A DNA stretch of 64,000 bases from Artemisia argyi (lineage: Eukaryota; Streptophyta; Magnoliopsida; Asterales; Asteraceae), in contig CM060696.1 in assembly GCA_030686995.1 (NCBI GenBank), forward strand, positions 115,211,949 through 115,275,948. The letters are read 5' to 3'. Made by a program: the position numbers and the translations under genes. The notes beneath the pieces were generated by a model. That model saw only the letters and a list, made by a program, of their open reading frames with translations. It ran no database searches and had not been told where the DNA came from. Shown here one piece after another: positions 22,083-33,482 of this stretch. Each line of letters opens with the position of its first letter. Within the stretch, counting starts at the first letter, position 1.

Positions 22083-24912
22083 ATGTCGACAGATGCTGCA
22101 CCTGCTCCCTCAATTACTGCTGTTAGAATTCCTATTGTTAAGAAGGGAGAGTACAACCTATGGGCCATGAAGATGAGGCAGTACATTGCCATCACAGACC
22201 ATGCCTTGTGGGATGTGATTGTCAATGGTAACATGCAAGTCGAAGAACCAGTTGAGGTACCTGGACAACCAACACCACCAAAAATACATGTACCTGCTGC
22301 TACCAAAAGAAATCAAGACAAAGCTCTCAACATACTGCTTTCTGCTATTCCTGATGGTCACCTACTAAAGTTTCATGATGCCAAAGATGCCAAACAACTG
22401 TGGGCTGCAATAAAGAAGAAGTTTGGAGGTAATGATGCTTCCAAAAAGATGCATAGGAATTTGCTGAAGCAACAATTTGAAACTTTCACTGTTGGTGAAA
22501 GAGAAGGTCTTGATTCTGCATATGAAAGATTTCAACATCTTTTGAGTATGTTAGAACTATATGATGCTGAGGCATCAGTTGAAGATGCCAATTTAAAGTT
22601 CTTAAGAAATTTGCCATCAGCATGGCATGTAGTTGCTACTATGATCAGAGGACAATCAGGGCTGGATACTATGGACTTTGATGATCTTTACAACAATATG
22701 AAGGTGTATGAGCATGAGATGAATGGTACTACAGGTTCAAGCACTCAACAGAACATTGCTTTTGTCTCTTCTGAAAAGAGAAGCAGTACTTCTAACAAAG
22801 GTACTGCTTACCCTACTCAAAGTACTGTGAATGAAACACAGGTTCCTTGCACAACAATGGTCGCCACCAATTCATCACAATCACTAACCCCCACTTCAGA
22901 TGAAGTTCTATTCATTCTTTGCTCAACAATCATCTATGCCTGTCACCTATCAAGAAGATGTATTGCAAATAGATGATGATGCCTTGGAAGAAATTGATAT
23001 CAGATGGCAAGTTGCTATGCTCACTGCAAGGATCAAGAAGTATGTGAACAAGACAGGTAAAGGCATCAACTTCAGAGCTAAACAAGGCATAACATTTGAC
23101 AAATCCAAGATTGAATGTTTCAACTGTCTAAGGACTGGTCACTTTGCAAGGGAATGCAAATTTGCAAAGTATCAAGCAAACAAGATGATTGAACCACCCA
23201 AGCCTGAAAGAAAAGAGATTCCAATTACTGAACCAAAACCAAAAGCTTTGGTTGCTCAAGAGAATCTGTCAGAGATTGATTGGTCCAATGAGTTTGATGA
23301 AGAACCTGTAACCTATTCAATGGTTGCCTTGGAAGATTGGAGCACAACATTTGATGAAGAGCCTGGATATGCTGCTTTGGAGTCAAGAGATGAGTTAGGA
23401 AGTTTTGATTGGAGCATGGAGTTTGAAGAAGCACCTGTTCAGCTTGCAATGGTAGCTGCTTCACCAAGTTCATCCACTAACTCTGAGGTATGTCCTAAGT
23501 GTAATGATATGTATCAAAAGTTACTTACTGAGTATGTAGCTGAAAGAGATAAATTTCAAAAAGCTAGGGCTGAGATAACAGGTTATCAATTAACTTTAGA
23601 GTCAATGGAGGCCAAAATCCTTACACATGAAAACAATGAGGTAGCATGGCTTGAAACATATAAACAACAGGATTACCTAGTTAAGTTGAATGAATGGAAA
23701 CTAGGTTGCAAGGTGTCTGAACTAGAGAAAGTAACTGCTGAAAGGGATAAGTTGTTAGAAAAACTTGCTGTTTGGAATGAGGCAGGTGTGTCACATGTCC
23801 AATTTGTTGAAAAGCAAAGAACATCAAATATTAAGACAGGCCTAGGTTATGATAGTACTGAAGGAATTCCATTTAAGAGCAAGGAACTAAATCTAACTGT
23901 TGATACCTCCACTAGTGATGAAGAGTTCCTAAGTCTAGATGAAAACACTTCTAGTGATGAGGAATCCCCTAGTCAAACACCTCCTGTATTTCAGAAAGAA
24001 AAGGGTTATAATGCAGTTCCTCACCCCCCAGGTAGCTTTCAACCACCTAGAAAAGATGTTGATTGTTATGGTGTAGATAATCTAGAGTTTAGGAAAAAGC
24101 TTAAAAGTAAATTTAATCCTGAAACTTTAGAAAAGTCTGTTGAAGCACCTAAGGTTGAAGAGATCATGTTTCCAAAACAAGCAGTACCTTCAAACACTTT
24201 TCAAAGAACTGCTGATCACTCAGCAGTACCTCAAAGAAAATTCTTTCAAAATACTGCTAATTTTAGAAACACTTATGGAAGGGGATTTGGGGATATTGGT
24301 CCAAAGGTCTGTTATGTTTGTTATAGTCCTAATCATCTGATTAAAGATTGTAATTATCATTCAGAATATCTCAGTAAATATCCTAAAACCAGAACTGCAC
24401 AACCAAGTTATAGAGAGAATAGGCCAAGGGATAACAAACCAGTTTGGAATTACTCAAATAGGGTTAACCATAGTAACTTCTCAAAAAACTATAGGAACCC
24501 TCATCAGAAAAAACCATACTCCAAACCATCAGTACCTTCACAAAGTACTGATAGAAAGTTCCCTAATGTTTCTAGCAAACACTCAAGTGTAAGACCTAGG
24601 AGTTACAGTCATTACAACTCTAGAAAGACTTACAACACAAGAAAAGATGCTAGGACACAGAACCCAACTCCTAAAGTCACAACAAAATGGGTTAAGAAAG
24701 AAAGTACTGCTGGGGTAGAACCAGTACTTTCAGAGGTTAAGGGTGATAAAGGGAAAATTGATCATGAAAAACAAACTGTTTTGGAAACAAAAACCTTAAT
24801 TCTTGATCATGCTTTCAAAGACAGTGGTGATTACATACTCAAAAACTTTGAGTATGTCACTCCACAAGGGGAACACAAGTCAGTAATGGCTTGGGTTCCT
24901 AAAAATAACTAA
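22083..24912 (+). pseudogene. Copia gag, one frameshift
   Basis: The first frame (22083-22976) opens MSTDAAPAPSITAVRIPIVK and holds the gag capsid-like region (WAMKMRQYIAITDHALWDVI and FQHLLSMLELYDAE). Homology passes to another frame near 22900-22910, where an indel in CTATTCATTC shifts the reading; the second frame runs to 24912. Two CCHC knuckles follow: CFNCLRTGHFAREC (about 23120) and CYVCYSPNHLIKDC (about 24312). Between them is a region rich in coiled-coil-like charged residues. Gag would form the RNA-packaging particle in the cytoplasm. The frameshift is present in both tandem copies, so it predates the duplication. It could be a decay lesion or, less likely, a programmed shift; I see no slippery site. 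Confidence 0.88.
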
Positions 24913-24920
24913 CCTTTTTC

Positions 24921-26243
24921 ATGTTAATGCAGGGCAACCCAGAGGAGGAGCTTAAAGATCATCTTATTGTAGATAGTGGTTGCTCTGGCAGTATGATAGG
25001 AGAAAAGGAGCTCTTGTCAGATTTTAAAGCTTATTATGGAGGAAAAGTTGCATTTGGGAATGATCCTGATGGAGGAAGAATTACTGGCAAAGGAACAATC
25101 AAGGCAGGAAACATTGATTTTGAAGATGTTAGATATGTGAAGGAGCTCAAATTCAATCTTTTGTCAGTCTCTCAGATTTGTGATAAGAAGTACCCTGTGT
25201 TATTCTTTGACACAGAATATCTTATACTTTCTCCTGATTTCAAGTTAGAAGACAGAAATTTGGTGTTACTGAGAGCACCAAGAACTAATTATGTGTACAG
25301 CATAGATTTGAAGAATATGAATTCTGCTGAAAAAGCAACATGTTTGATTGCAAGAGCATCTATGGAGGAAGCACATCAATGGCACAGAAGACTGGGACAT
25401 GTGAATTTCAAGAACATCAATAAGCTTGTCAGAGGAAATTTAGTTAGAGGTTTACCTTCTAAGACATTCAAGAATGATCACACATGTCTTGCTTGTAAGA
25501 AGGGTAAACAGCACAAGGCCTCTTGTAAGAAGATTGATGAGAAGACTATTAGAGAGCCTTTGGAATTGCTGCATCTGGACTTGTTTGGACCTGTTTCAGT
25601 TGTCAGCCTGAACAAGAAGAAGTACTGTTTGGTTGTAACAGATGACTGCAGTAGATTTAGCTGGGTCTTTTTCTTATGCTTTAAAGATGAAACTTTTGAT
25701 GCTATTCATGATCTAATAATAGCACTTGAAAATCAGTTAAGACTCAAGGTAAGAGACATTAGATGTGATAATGGGACTGAGTTCAAGAATCAGCTTATGG
25801 ATGAATTTTGTGTCAAGAAAGGAATTAAAAGAGAATTCAGTATTGCTAGAACTCCCCAACAAAATGGAGTTGCAGAAAGAAAGAATAGAACTCTTATAGA
25901 AGCAGCAAGGACTATGCTTGCAGACTCTCAACTACCTGTTCCATTCTGGGCTGAAGCTGTAAGTGCTGCTTGCTATGTGTTGAATAGAGTATCAGTGACT
26001 AAACCTCAAATGAAGACACCTTATGAGTTACTCATGGGAAAGAAGCCAAGTATCAAGTTTATGAAACCTTTTGGATGTCCACTAACCATTTTAAATACTG
26101 CTGATAATTTGGGCAAATTTGATGGGAAGTCAGATGAAGGATATTTATTGGGATATTGTACAAATAGCAAAGGATTCAGAGTGTACAATATGGCCACCAA
26201 GAAGGTTCAAGAATGTCTTCATGTTGATTTTTTGGAAGAATAA
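24921..26243 (+). pseudogene. Copia protease and integrase
   Basis: This 440-codon frame starts just after the gag stop. The protease active site reads DSGCSGSM (about residue 18). The integrase zinc region has HQWHRRLGHVNFKN and CLACKKGKQ. Its catalytic triad is visible as D in LHLDLFGPV, D in RCDNGTEF and E in PQQNGVAERKNRTL, with the usual order and spacing. The segment GCPLTILNTADNLGKFDGKS and the FLEE end match copia integrase C-termini. The stop at 26241-26243, one codon after FLEE, breaks what is normally one continuous polyprotein. With RT gone the protein cannot complete a cycle, although the integrase itself looks well kept. Confidence 0.88.
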
Positions 26244-26273
26244 GAGAATTCTAAAGGCAAAGGTCCTGATTGG

Positions 26274-26876
26274 ATGTTTGATCTTGATTTAATGTCTTCA
26301 TCAATGAATTATGTACCTGTAAGGGAAGAAAATCAAGTTGCTTCCACTGAAGAAGAAGCACAGTACATTGTTCATGATGTTAACTTAAGATTTGAAGATG
26401 AGCCAAAAGATAATGCCAATGATGAGAAGAAAAGTACTTCTGAGACTCAAGGTACTGTTGATCCTCAAAGTACTGTTCCACCACAGATACCAGTATCTGC
26501 AGAAGATCAAGCCATTCAAGATGAACTTTCTAGGATGCTTTTTCAAGAAACAATGGCTAAGTCATATGATGATGAACAAAGGAGAGCCCATGAAGCAGAA
26601 AAGAAGAAAGCAAAAGAAACAACCAGCACTTCTAATCCATTTGAAAGTACTTTTCAACCTTTGGATACTTCAAATTGGAAAAATACCGATGTTGTTCATG
26701 ATCCTAATATGCCTGACTTAGAAGATACTGTTGATCCAAACACAATCACCTTAGATGACACAGATGATGAATTGGATCAAGAAGGCATTTTCTCAGATTC
26801 TAATGAAGATCCTGATATAACTAATTTGGAAGATAATCTTGAAGTTCCACCAACTTCAACTCTCAGATTCTATTAG
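26274..26876 (+). pseudogene. Copia linker before RT, truncated
   Basis: This acidic, Ser/Thr-rich frame opens MFDLDLMSSSMNYVPV, which in related elements directly follows integrase and leads to RT. It includes repeats of the nucleotide word AGTACT. The frame is cut at 26870 by the duplication junction, so the last two codons are LARD-derived. Confidence 0.75.
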
Positions 26877-27400
26877 ATTGTTTGATTGAAGATAACTATG
26901 ACTTCTTTTCTTCCTAAAGTTATCAAGGTCAGAAAATTGAGTATGGATTGAATATACTCAATTAGACTCCTAGAAGATTAATAAGACACTATTTAATTAT
27001 GAAATGTGATGAATCACATTAAGTCTTAAATTGGAGTTCTAAGTTTGTTAAACTACTTATGTGTAGTTTATTAACAAAAGAATATAAGGAACTGTCAATG
27101 TGTATTTGTAATATCCTAAAAGAGAACGTTGGATTGTTGCTCTAATTGCTAAGTATTTATATTCTATATAATACTAAAGGCAAGTGGGAGTATTTTATCT
27201 TTGAAAGATAGAATTACAAGATACATAATCTTCTAAAATCACACTAGTGAAAATCATGATGAGGCCTTAACATGTATCAAAGATGATGGAATTCTCATTC
27301 ATAGATCCACTTGGATATCTCAGATATTTAATTAATATGCTGATGATTATATGATGTAGTATTACCAAAATAATGAATTGGGTAAATTACTCATAATATG

Positions 27401-27952
27401 TGTTGGGATATGAAATATCAAAGTGCTTCTGGATGTCAAAGTACTGCTGCATGAAGAAAAGAGTTAAAGTACTGCTGAAGAATAAAGTCAAAGTACTGCT
27501 GATATGAAGAATGCTTAAAGTACTTCGAAGGATGCAAGGACTGATATGCAATATTAGTCATGGATTAATTTGTAATATTAAGAGAATATTCTAGAATTAG
27601 TTAGGGATAATGACTTGTCGTTCAAGGATTACATGTTGTAAACCGACTTAAGGTTATCTATATAAAGAGCCTTAAGAGGTATTAGTCGATATATGTTTTA
27701 GAAGTTTTACAAGTCTTAGAAAAGTTTAGAAGTCGATCAAAGTTAATAGTTAGAGATTGTTAGTGAATCTGTGTAACAAAGCAGGTTCAAAGTTTGATTA
27801 ATATAAAAGTTCTTCTTAAGCTTTGTGTTAGTAGATTCCGCATACTTTACAAAGTTAAACAGTGTTTCAATATTAATAGTGTTGAGTTTACTCAATATTG
27901 TTAAACCCTTACAAGCTACAAAGTAGTTTGGTTAGAGTATATCGATCTAACA
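27401..27952 (+). repeat. Copia LTR, copy 2
   Basis: This is an almost identical copy of 21443-21994 at the constant 5,958-bp offset, with a G-to-A difference in one of the AAGTACTGCTG repeats (near 27490). It is followed by a second primer binding site and gag, so it acts as a 5' LTR of the second unit and not as the 3' LTR of the first. Confidence 0.9.
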
Positions 27953-28040
27953 AGTGGTATCAGAGCTTGTGTTGGAAACTCTGATTAAGAAGACAAACCT
28001 TTAAAACCTTTAAACCGATTTCACTACAAACCCTTTTAAG

Positions 28041-30027
28041 ATGTCGACAGATGCTGCACCTGCTCCCTCAATTACTGCTGTTAGAATTCCTATTGTTAAG
28101 AAGGGAGAGTACAACCTATGGGCCATGAAGATGAGGCAGTACATTGCCATCACAGACCATGCCTTGTGGGATGTGATTGTCAATGGTAACATGCAAGTCG
28201 AAGAACCAGTTGAGGTACCTGGACAACCAACACCACCAAAAATACATGTACCTGCTGCTACCAAAAGAAATCAAGACAAAGCTCTCAACATACTGCTTTC
28301 TGCTATTCCTGATGGTCACCTACTAAAGTTTCATGATGCCAAAGATGCCAAACAACTGTGGGCTGCAATAAAGAAGAAGTTTGGAGGTAATGATGCTTCC
28401 AAAAAGATGCATAGGAATTTGCTGAAGCAACAATTTGAAACTTTCACTGTTGGTGAAAGAGAAGGTCTTGATTCTGCATATGAAAGATTTCAACATCTTT
28501 TGAGTATGTTAGAACTATATGATGCTGAGGCATCAGTTGAAGATGCCAATTTAAAGTTCTTAAGAAATTTGCCATCAGCATGGCATGTAGTTGCTACTAT
28601 GATCAGAGGACAATCAGGGCTGGATACTATGGACTTTGATGATCTTTACAACAATCTGAAGGTGTATGAGCATGAGATGAATGGTACTACAGGTTCAAGC
28701 ACTCAACAGAACATTGCTTTTGTCTCTTCTGAAAAGAGAAGCAGTACTTCTAACAAAGGTACTGCTTACCCTACTCAAAGTACTGTGAATGAAACACAGG
28801 TTCCTTGCACAACAATGGTCGCCACCAATTCATCACAATCACTAACCCCCACCTCAGATGAAGTTCTATTCATTCTTTGCTCAACAAGCATCTATGCCTG
28901 TCACCTATCAAGAAGATGTATTGCAAATAGATGATGATGCCTTGGAAGAAATTGATATCAGATGGCAAGTTGCTATGCTCACTGCAAGGATCAAGAAGTA
29001 TGTGAACAAGACAGGTAAAGGCATCAACTTCAGAGCTAAACAAGGCATAACATTTGACAAATCCAAGATTGAATGTTTCAACTGTCTAAGGACTGGTCAC
29101 TTTGCAAGGGAATGCAAATTTGCAAAGTATCAAGCAAACAAGATGATTGAACCACCCAAGCCTGAAAGAAAAGAGATTCCAATTACTGAACCAAAACCAA
29201 AAGCTTTGGTTGCTCAAGAGAATCTGTCAGAGATTGATTGGTCCAATGAGTTTGATGAAGAACCTGTAACCTATTCAATGGTTGCCTTGGAAGATTGGAG
29301 CACAACATTTGATGAAGAGCCTGGATATGCTGCTTTGGAGTCAAGAGATGAGTTAGGAAGTTTTGATTGGAGCATGGAGTTTGAAGAAGCACCTGTTCAG
29401 CTTGCAATGGTAGCTGCTTCACCAAGTTCATCCACTAACTCTGAGGTATGTCCTAAGTGTAATGATATGTATCAAAAGTTACTTACTGAGTATGTAGCTG
29501 AAAGAGATAAATTTCAAAAAGCTAGGGCTGAGATAACAGGTTATCAATTAACTTTAGAGTCAATGGAGGCCAAAATCCTTACACATGAAAACAATGAGGT
29601 AGCATGGCTTGAAACATATAAACAACAGGATTACCTAGTTAAGTTGAATGAATGGAAACTAGGTTGCAAGGTGTCTGAACTAGAGAAAGTGACTGCTGAA
29701 AGGGATAAGTTGTTAGAAAAACTTGCTGTTTGGAATGAGGCAGGTGTGTCACATGTCCAATTTGTTGAAAAGCAAAGAACATCAAATATTAAGACAGGCC
29801 TAGGTTATGATAGTACTGAAGGAATTCCATTTAAGAGCAAGGAACTAAATCTAACTGTTGATACCTCCACTAGTGATGAAGAGTTCCTAAGTCTAGATGA
29901 AAACACTTCTAGTGATGAGGAATCCCCTAGTCAAACACCTCCTGTATTTCAGAAAGAAAAGGGTTATAATGCAGTTCCTCACCCCCCAGGTAGCTTTCAA
30001 CCACCTAGAAAAGATGTTGATTGTTAT
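28041..30027 (+). pseudogene. Copia gag, second copy, truncated
   Basis: This repeats 22083-24069, including the same frameshift (frames 28041-28934 and 28858-30051). It keeps the first CCHC knuckle, loses the second, and ends in LARD-like sequence about ten codons after the breakpoint. Differences from copy 1 include M to L in YNNMKVYE and S to A in AQQSSMP. Confidence 0.88.
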
Positions 30028-31577
30028 TTAATAAACATGCGCGGTAAATAATTCTAAATAGAATATGATATTTTATTCTGAAAGACTAAATAGATATATA
30101 TATTTGTAAAGATAGAACATGAATAAAATCTAAGTATGACTGAAGGATTTTTCATGTGCATCACATTTTTGTTGTATCATGCTTAAATGCTTAATGATTT
30201 AACAATAATTGATATCTTGTGTAATAGATATTCTAATGAAATATGTTTGAACTTAGAATAATGATCCTCAAACCTGGAATAGCTCCTAAAAATTACACAA
30301 CGGATATTAAGTTTACGAAATTTAAAAGTGCATATTGTTGTTTGTATACAATGATGCTGGTATAATTGAGATGATACTCAATAACTAGTCATGGAAGGAT
30401 TTTATCCTTATTAATAGCCATATGAACTAGTTGTGCTCAACTAAGAGCATAGTTGCATTATACATTAAAGAATTAGAATACTTAAACTTTAAAAGGTTTG
30501 AAAGTTTGATTGTCATAAGATGGTGATTGAGGATGTCACACCATTTATGAAAAATTATGCGTAACTATATCAAGATAGTTGGATATACTCATACAAGAAT
30601 TTTGCTAATTAAATTCTTAAAATAAGTATTCTCAAAATTTGGATAGATCAAAGTTAGTTGAATAATGCCTTGTCAACAAGTATGATTGTCATTACTTGAG
30701 GCATAATTGTCAACAAGTCAGTACTTGAAACAGAATTCATTAACTAGAATTATCATGCATTGATCTATTTAGTATTTGGATAAAGGATATTAAACAATTA
30801 TTATTTATAATGAATTAAAGTACTTGGTACATTTGTTTTCATTAATAATAAATTATGTCCTATATTTACATGTTAAATCCGTGAATAACTTATGTTTATT
30901 CTAAATTGTCCATTGTCGATTAATCATATGGGAATATCATTAAACTAAGACAAATCTGAGTATTGGTTAGAATATACTCGAAAGTATATTGATGCGTTGG
31001 CATACCAATTTCACATGATATTCAATGAATTGAATATAGGACTTATCCCAACTACATGATTTTACTTTATGGATCTTGTCAGTAAGTAAATCATGAATTT
31101 GTTATCCTCAGACTTGAGATACCAGATAAGCGTCATGGATGTAGTGCATTTTTGTGAAGCAATCTACCGCTCACCGTAACAGGGAGTTATAAGGGTTGTT
31201 TTCAGAAGTGTTGCAAAGTCCATGGGTTATTCTTGTAGTCAAGAAAGAATTTGTTCCTTCAAATTTGTTTTGAAGTTTAATACTGCTGGGCCCCTCGTAG
31301 GGTTGACAAGATGTTTGCGTGCGTACGCCCGAAGTCTATCTGGAATACATTCAGATGTTTTGGTAATCTTGCTCAATCATAAAAAACGAGAAACAGAATT
31401 GTTAATTAAAGAATGACTAAGATCCATATCTTTATTAATGTGGTATTAGAAACAAAAGGATAATAATAATGATGAATCATTAAAAGGTTTTTCCAGGAGA
31501 CCTTCCTCGAGTTGATCTAGGGGCATTGGCGTGTTGCTAGACGCTAACCAATGTCATTATGTTATTAATAGATATCC

Positions 31578-31587
31578 AAGTGGGAGT
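31578..31587 (+). other. Polypurine tract of the LARD-like element
   Basis: AAGTGGGAGT abuts the 3' LTR, the normal site for plus-strand priming. Near-identical words also occur inside the element at 19788, 19846, 20082, 21224 and (duplicated) 27182. Confidence 0.75.
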
Positions 31588-32377
31588 TGTTAGAGTTTGT
31601 GGATAAATATTAATAAACGTATGTCTAGTATTGAACTCGAGACCTCGAGATTGCACACATTACGTATGAAGGAATTAATGAATAATAATTAATATATAAA
31701 ATGTTATGTATATTTAATTATTAGAAACACAAAATAATGACTAATGATCGTTAGAAGTTAATGGAATTGGCTAACTATCGTTAGGTATCGAAGAACAAGG
31801 ACTAGAGTGTAAAATAGAGCCAAGAAGCTTCCGGAACCCCCTTCTAAGGGTGTGGCCGGTTTTGGAGTGGGTTGGGGAAGCCCAATCCTTATCCAACTTG
31901 TCCTCCAAGTTTACTCACTATAAATACAAGGCTTAGGGTTATTTGTTACTTGACTTTTGTGCACTAGCTATAACCCTAAAACTTGTTTTCTTTTCTTCTT
32001 GTTCTTGGCCAATTGTACACCTCCTCCAAGGGTCGATTGGTTTGTTTTTTCCATAAAACAAATCTTGTGTTTTCATTAACTAGCATTAACATTAATTCGG
32101 TTATAGTACGTGTGTACAAGAACGAGGTAATTACTCACTATAGTAATTATCAAGGGATCGATTAACAAAACGGTAAGGAGTTAATCATTAATCCATATAA
32201 ACCCTAATTAGGGTTCATCACATGTTCAAGATTAATTATTGATTCTTGTTTTGCTAGAATCACTAAAGGTACGTTCCTATTTAATTTATGTTAATCTTTT
32301 ATATGTTATAGATGTTCCTACGCTTCCGCATATGTGTTTACCTATTTTATGATTGTCATGATTCATATATTCTAACA
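31588..32377 (+). repeat. 3' LTR of the LARD-like element
   Basis: This 790-bp partner of 16814-17603, with the same TGTTAGA/TCTAACA ends, is followed by the target duplication GTTTG. About twelve substitutions separate the two LTRs by eye, roughly 1.5 percent. The insertion is therefore older than the gypsy element at 44180-53972 and younger than the Athila-type element. Confidence 0.92.
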
Positions 32378-32810
32378 GTTTGTGTACTTTTTTCAAGCAT
32401 AGGACCTAGCTTGTGGAAAGACCTTTCTTTGATATGACTGAAGGATTGTTAAAACGTGGTGGTGTTCTTTGTGACTTGGTAGAGAACATGTGGCTCCGTA
32501 ACTCATATTATTAAGGATAAGTGTCCCTATATAGCTAAGGTGTGATTTCATTCATATTGAATAATTTTTAAATTTTTGTTTTGTTAAGACCTTTTAATGA
32601 GTCAGTGAACACACCCTTCTGATGTTGTCCCAGGGCTTTTTGGATTTTATCATGGCATTGGTTCGGTTTGATATTGTTATTGATTGCTTATGCAGTGGTA
32701 TTATTGGATTTATATTATGCTTAACAGAAGAACAACCATATGGTTTTTACGAATCTTGTAAACTTGTGATAAAGTTGAAGGGAACGTTAGAGCTTTGTAA
32801 GAAACAAAGA
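32378..32810. other. Spacer right of the LARD-like element
   Basis: This is the right flank of the LARD-like insertion. A + frame at 32622-32837 is AT-rich, has no recognisable domain and runs into the TRIM-like element, so I do not call it a gene. Confidence 0.5.
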
Positions 32811-33482
32811 TGTAAACAGAGTGGGGGACACACATAATAAACCAAAAGACTACATTATATTGTATTGATCGATTATAATAGGAATTACAAGAGAATATAT
32901 AGAAACGTGGAAAACATAATATCTAAACAAGCCTAATAATAAGTAGTATTAATTCTAAAATTCCCCTGAAGCTGTAGCATAAATATTTATCATACCTAGC
33001 TTGTTACAAATATAAAACCCAAATATATTAAGCAAAAGTCTTCAGCGAAGCAATAATCCGAATCTTCAACAAACGCAAAGCTAATCGATCTCATTTAGGA
33101 TCGAACTAAAGTACGAAGCAACCAAAGGTCTCAACAACTAACACACAAATCTAAAAAGACCGAAGCAACCAGGAGGTCTCAACTAACTAGAGTTTCCAAA
33201 AGACGAAGCAACCTGTGTAGACATGTCTCAGCTAACCAGAAAATCCAAATGACGAAGCAGCCTGTCGGAACAGGTTTCACTAACCAAAAATCCCAAAAGC
33301 GAAGCAACCAAGAGTTGGGGGGACATGCATAATAAATCAAAAGATTACATTGTATTGTATTGATTGATTATAATAGGGATTACAAGAGAATATATAGAAA
33401 AGTGGAAAACCTAAGATCTAAACGGGCCTAACAATAAACTAATGTAATACGGGCCTAATAATAATTACTATTAATTCTAACA
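32811..33482 (-). mobile_element. TRIM-like miniature LTR element
   Basis: This 672-bp element has terminal direct repeats of about 150-180 bp (32811 to about 32960, and about 33303-33482), TG...CA-type outer ends and a perfect 5-bp target duplication AAAGA (32806-32810 and 33483-33487). On the minus strand a polypurine stretch, GCTTCAGGGGAATT, abuts the left repeat, giving the orientation. No coding sequence is present. The roughly 340-bp interior consists mostly of about 60-bp repeats around GGTTGCTTCGTC. I see no clear tRNA primer binding site. The right repeat has an extra insertion of about 28 bp. Confidence 0.75.
33040..33305 (-). repeat. Tandem repeat inside the TRIM-like element
   Basis: Four to five units of about 55-65 bp, on the minus strand, carry GGTTGCTTCGTC, TTTTGGATTT and GTTAGTTGAGAC in fixed order (plus-strand signature CGAAGCAACC near 33113, 33163, 33205, 33256 and 33301). 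Units diverge by roughly 20-30 percent. Confidence 0.7.

Larger units (their letters stand above)
20913..26870 (+). repeat. Tandem duplication unit, copy 1 (5,958 bp)
   Basis: The sequence from TATTAGATTGTTTGATTG at 20913 reappears at 26871 with a constant offset of 5,958 bp. Copy 1 comprises 530 bp of the LARD-like interior, the copia LTR (21443-21994), and copia gag, protease and integrase up to a breakpoint in the region before RT. Copy 2 is shorter. The two copies differ at only about six positions by eye over 3.16 kb, so the duplication is recent. Confidence 0.92.
21443..26870 (+). mobile_element. Ty1/copia retrotransposon, 3'-truncated, inside the LARD-like element
   Basis: The LTR (21443-21994) is followed by the primer binding site TGGTATCAGAGC at 21997. 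Frames for gag (22083-24912, one frameshift), protease-integrase (24921-26243) and an acidic linker (26274-26876) come next. Reverse transcriptase and RNase H are missing, cut off at 26870. The protease-integrase-then-RT order defines Ty1/copia. The wording is close to plant polyproteins annotated as TNT 1-94-like. It has no intact 3' LTR of its own: the next LTR copy belongs to the tandem duplicate. Confidence 0.9.
26871..30027 (+). repeat. Tandem duplication unit, copy 2 (truncated, 3,157 bp)
   Basis: This repeats 20913-24069 and ends abruptly inside gag after GATTGTTAT. From there 30028-31587 is LARD-like interior up to the polypurine tract and 3' LTR. It includes a full second copy of the copia LTR (27401-27952). 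The left junction with copia sequence shares only short homology (TATTAGATT against CTTATTAGATT). Confidence 0.92.
16814..32377 (+). mobile_element. Large non-coding LTR retrotransposon (LARD-like), with nested copia
   Basis: Two 790-bp LTRs (16814-17603 and 31588-32377) begin TGTTAGA and end TCTAACA, and differ at about a dozen positions by eye. The 5-bp target duplication GTTTG (16809-16813 and 32378-32382) is intact. The primer binding site TGGTATCACGAGC starts at 17605 and resembles the initiator-tRNA-Met site TGGTATCAGAGC. A polypurine tract AAGTGGGAGT abuts the 3' LTR. The element's own interior (17604-21442 and 30028-31587, plus the duplicated 26871-27400) shows no gag or pol, so it is non-autonomous. 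A copia element sits inside it, and a 5.96-kb duplication crosses the boundary of the two. Confidence 0.9.

Noticed and set aside
22052..22361. Minus-strand frames opposite copia gag (also at 28010-28319, 23225-23473 and 29183-29431)
   Set aside because: They are shadows of gag on the other strand, and occur twice only because the segment is duplicated.
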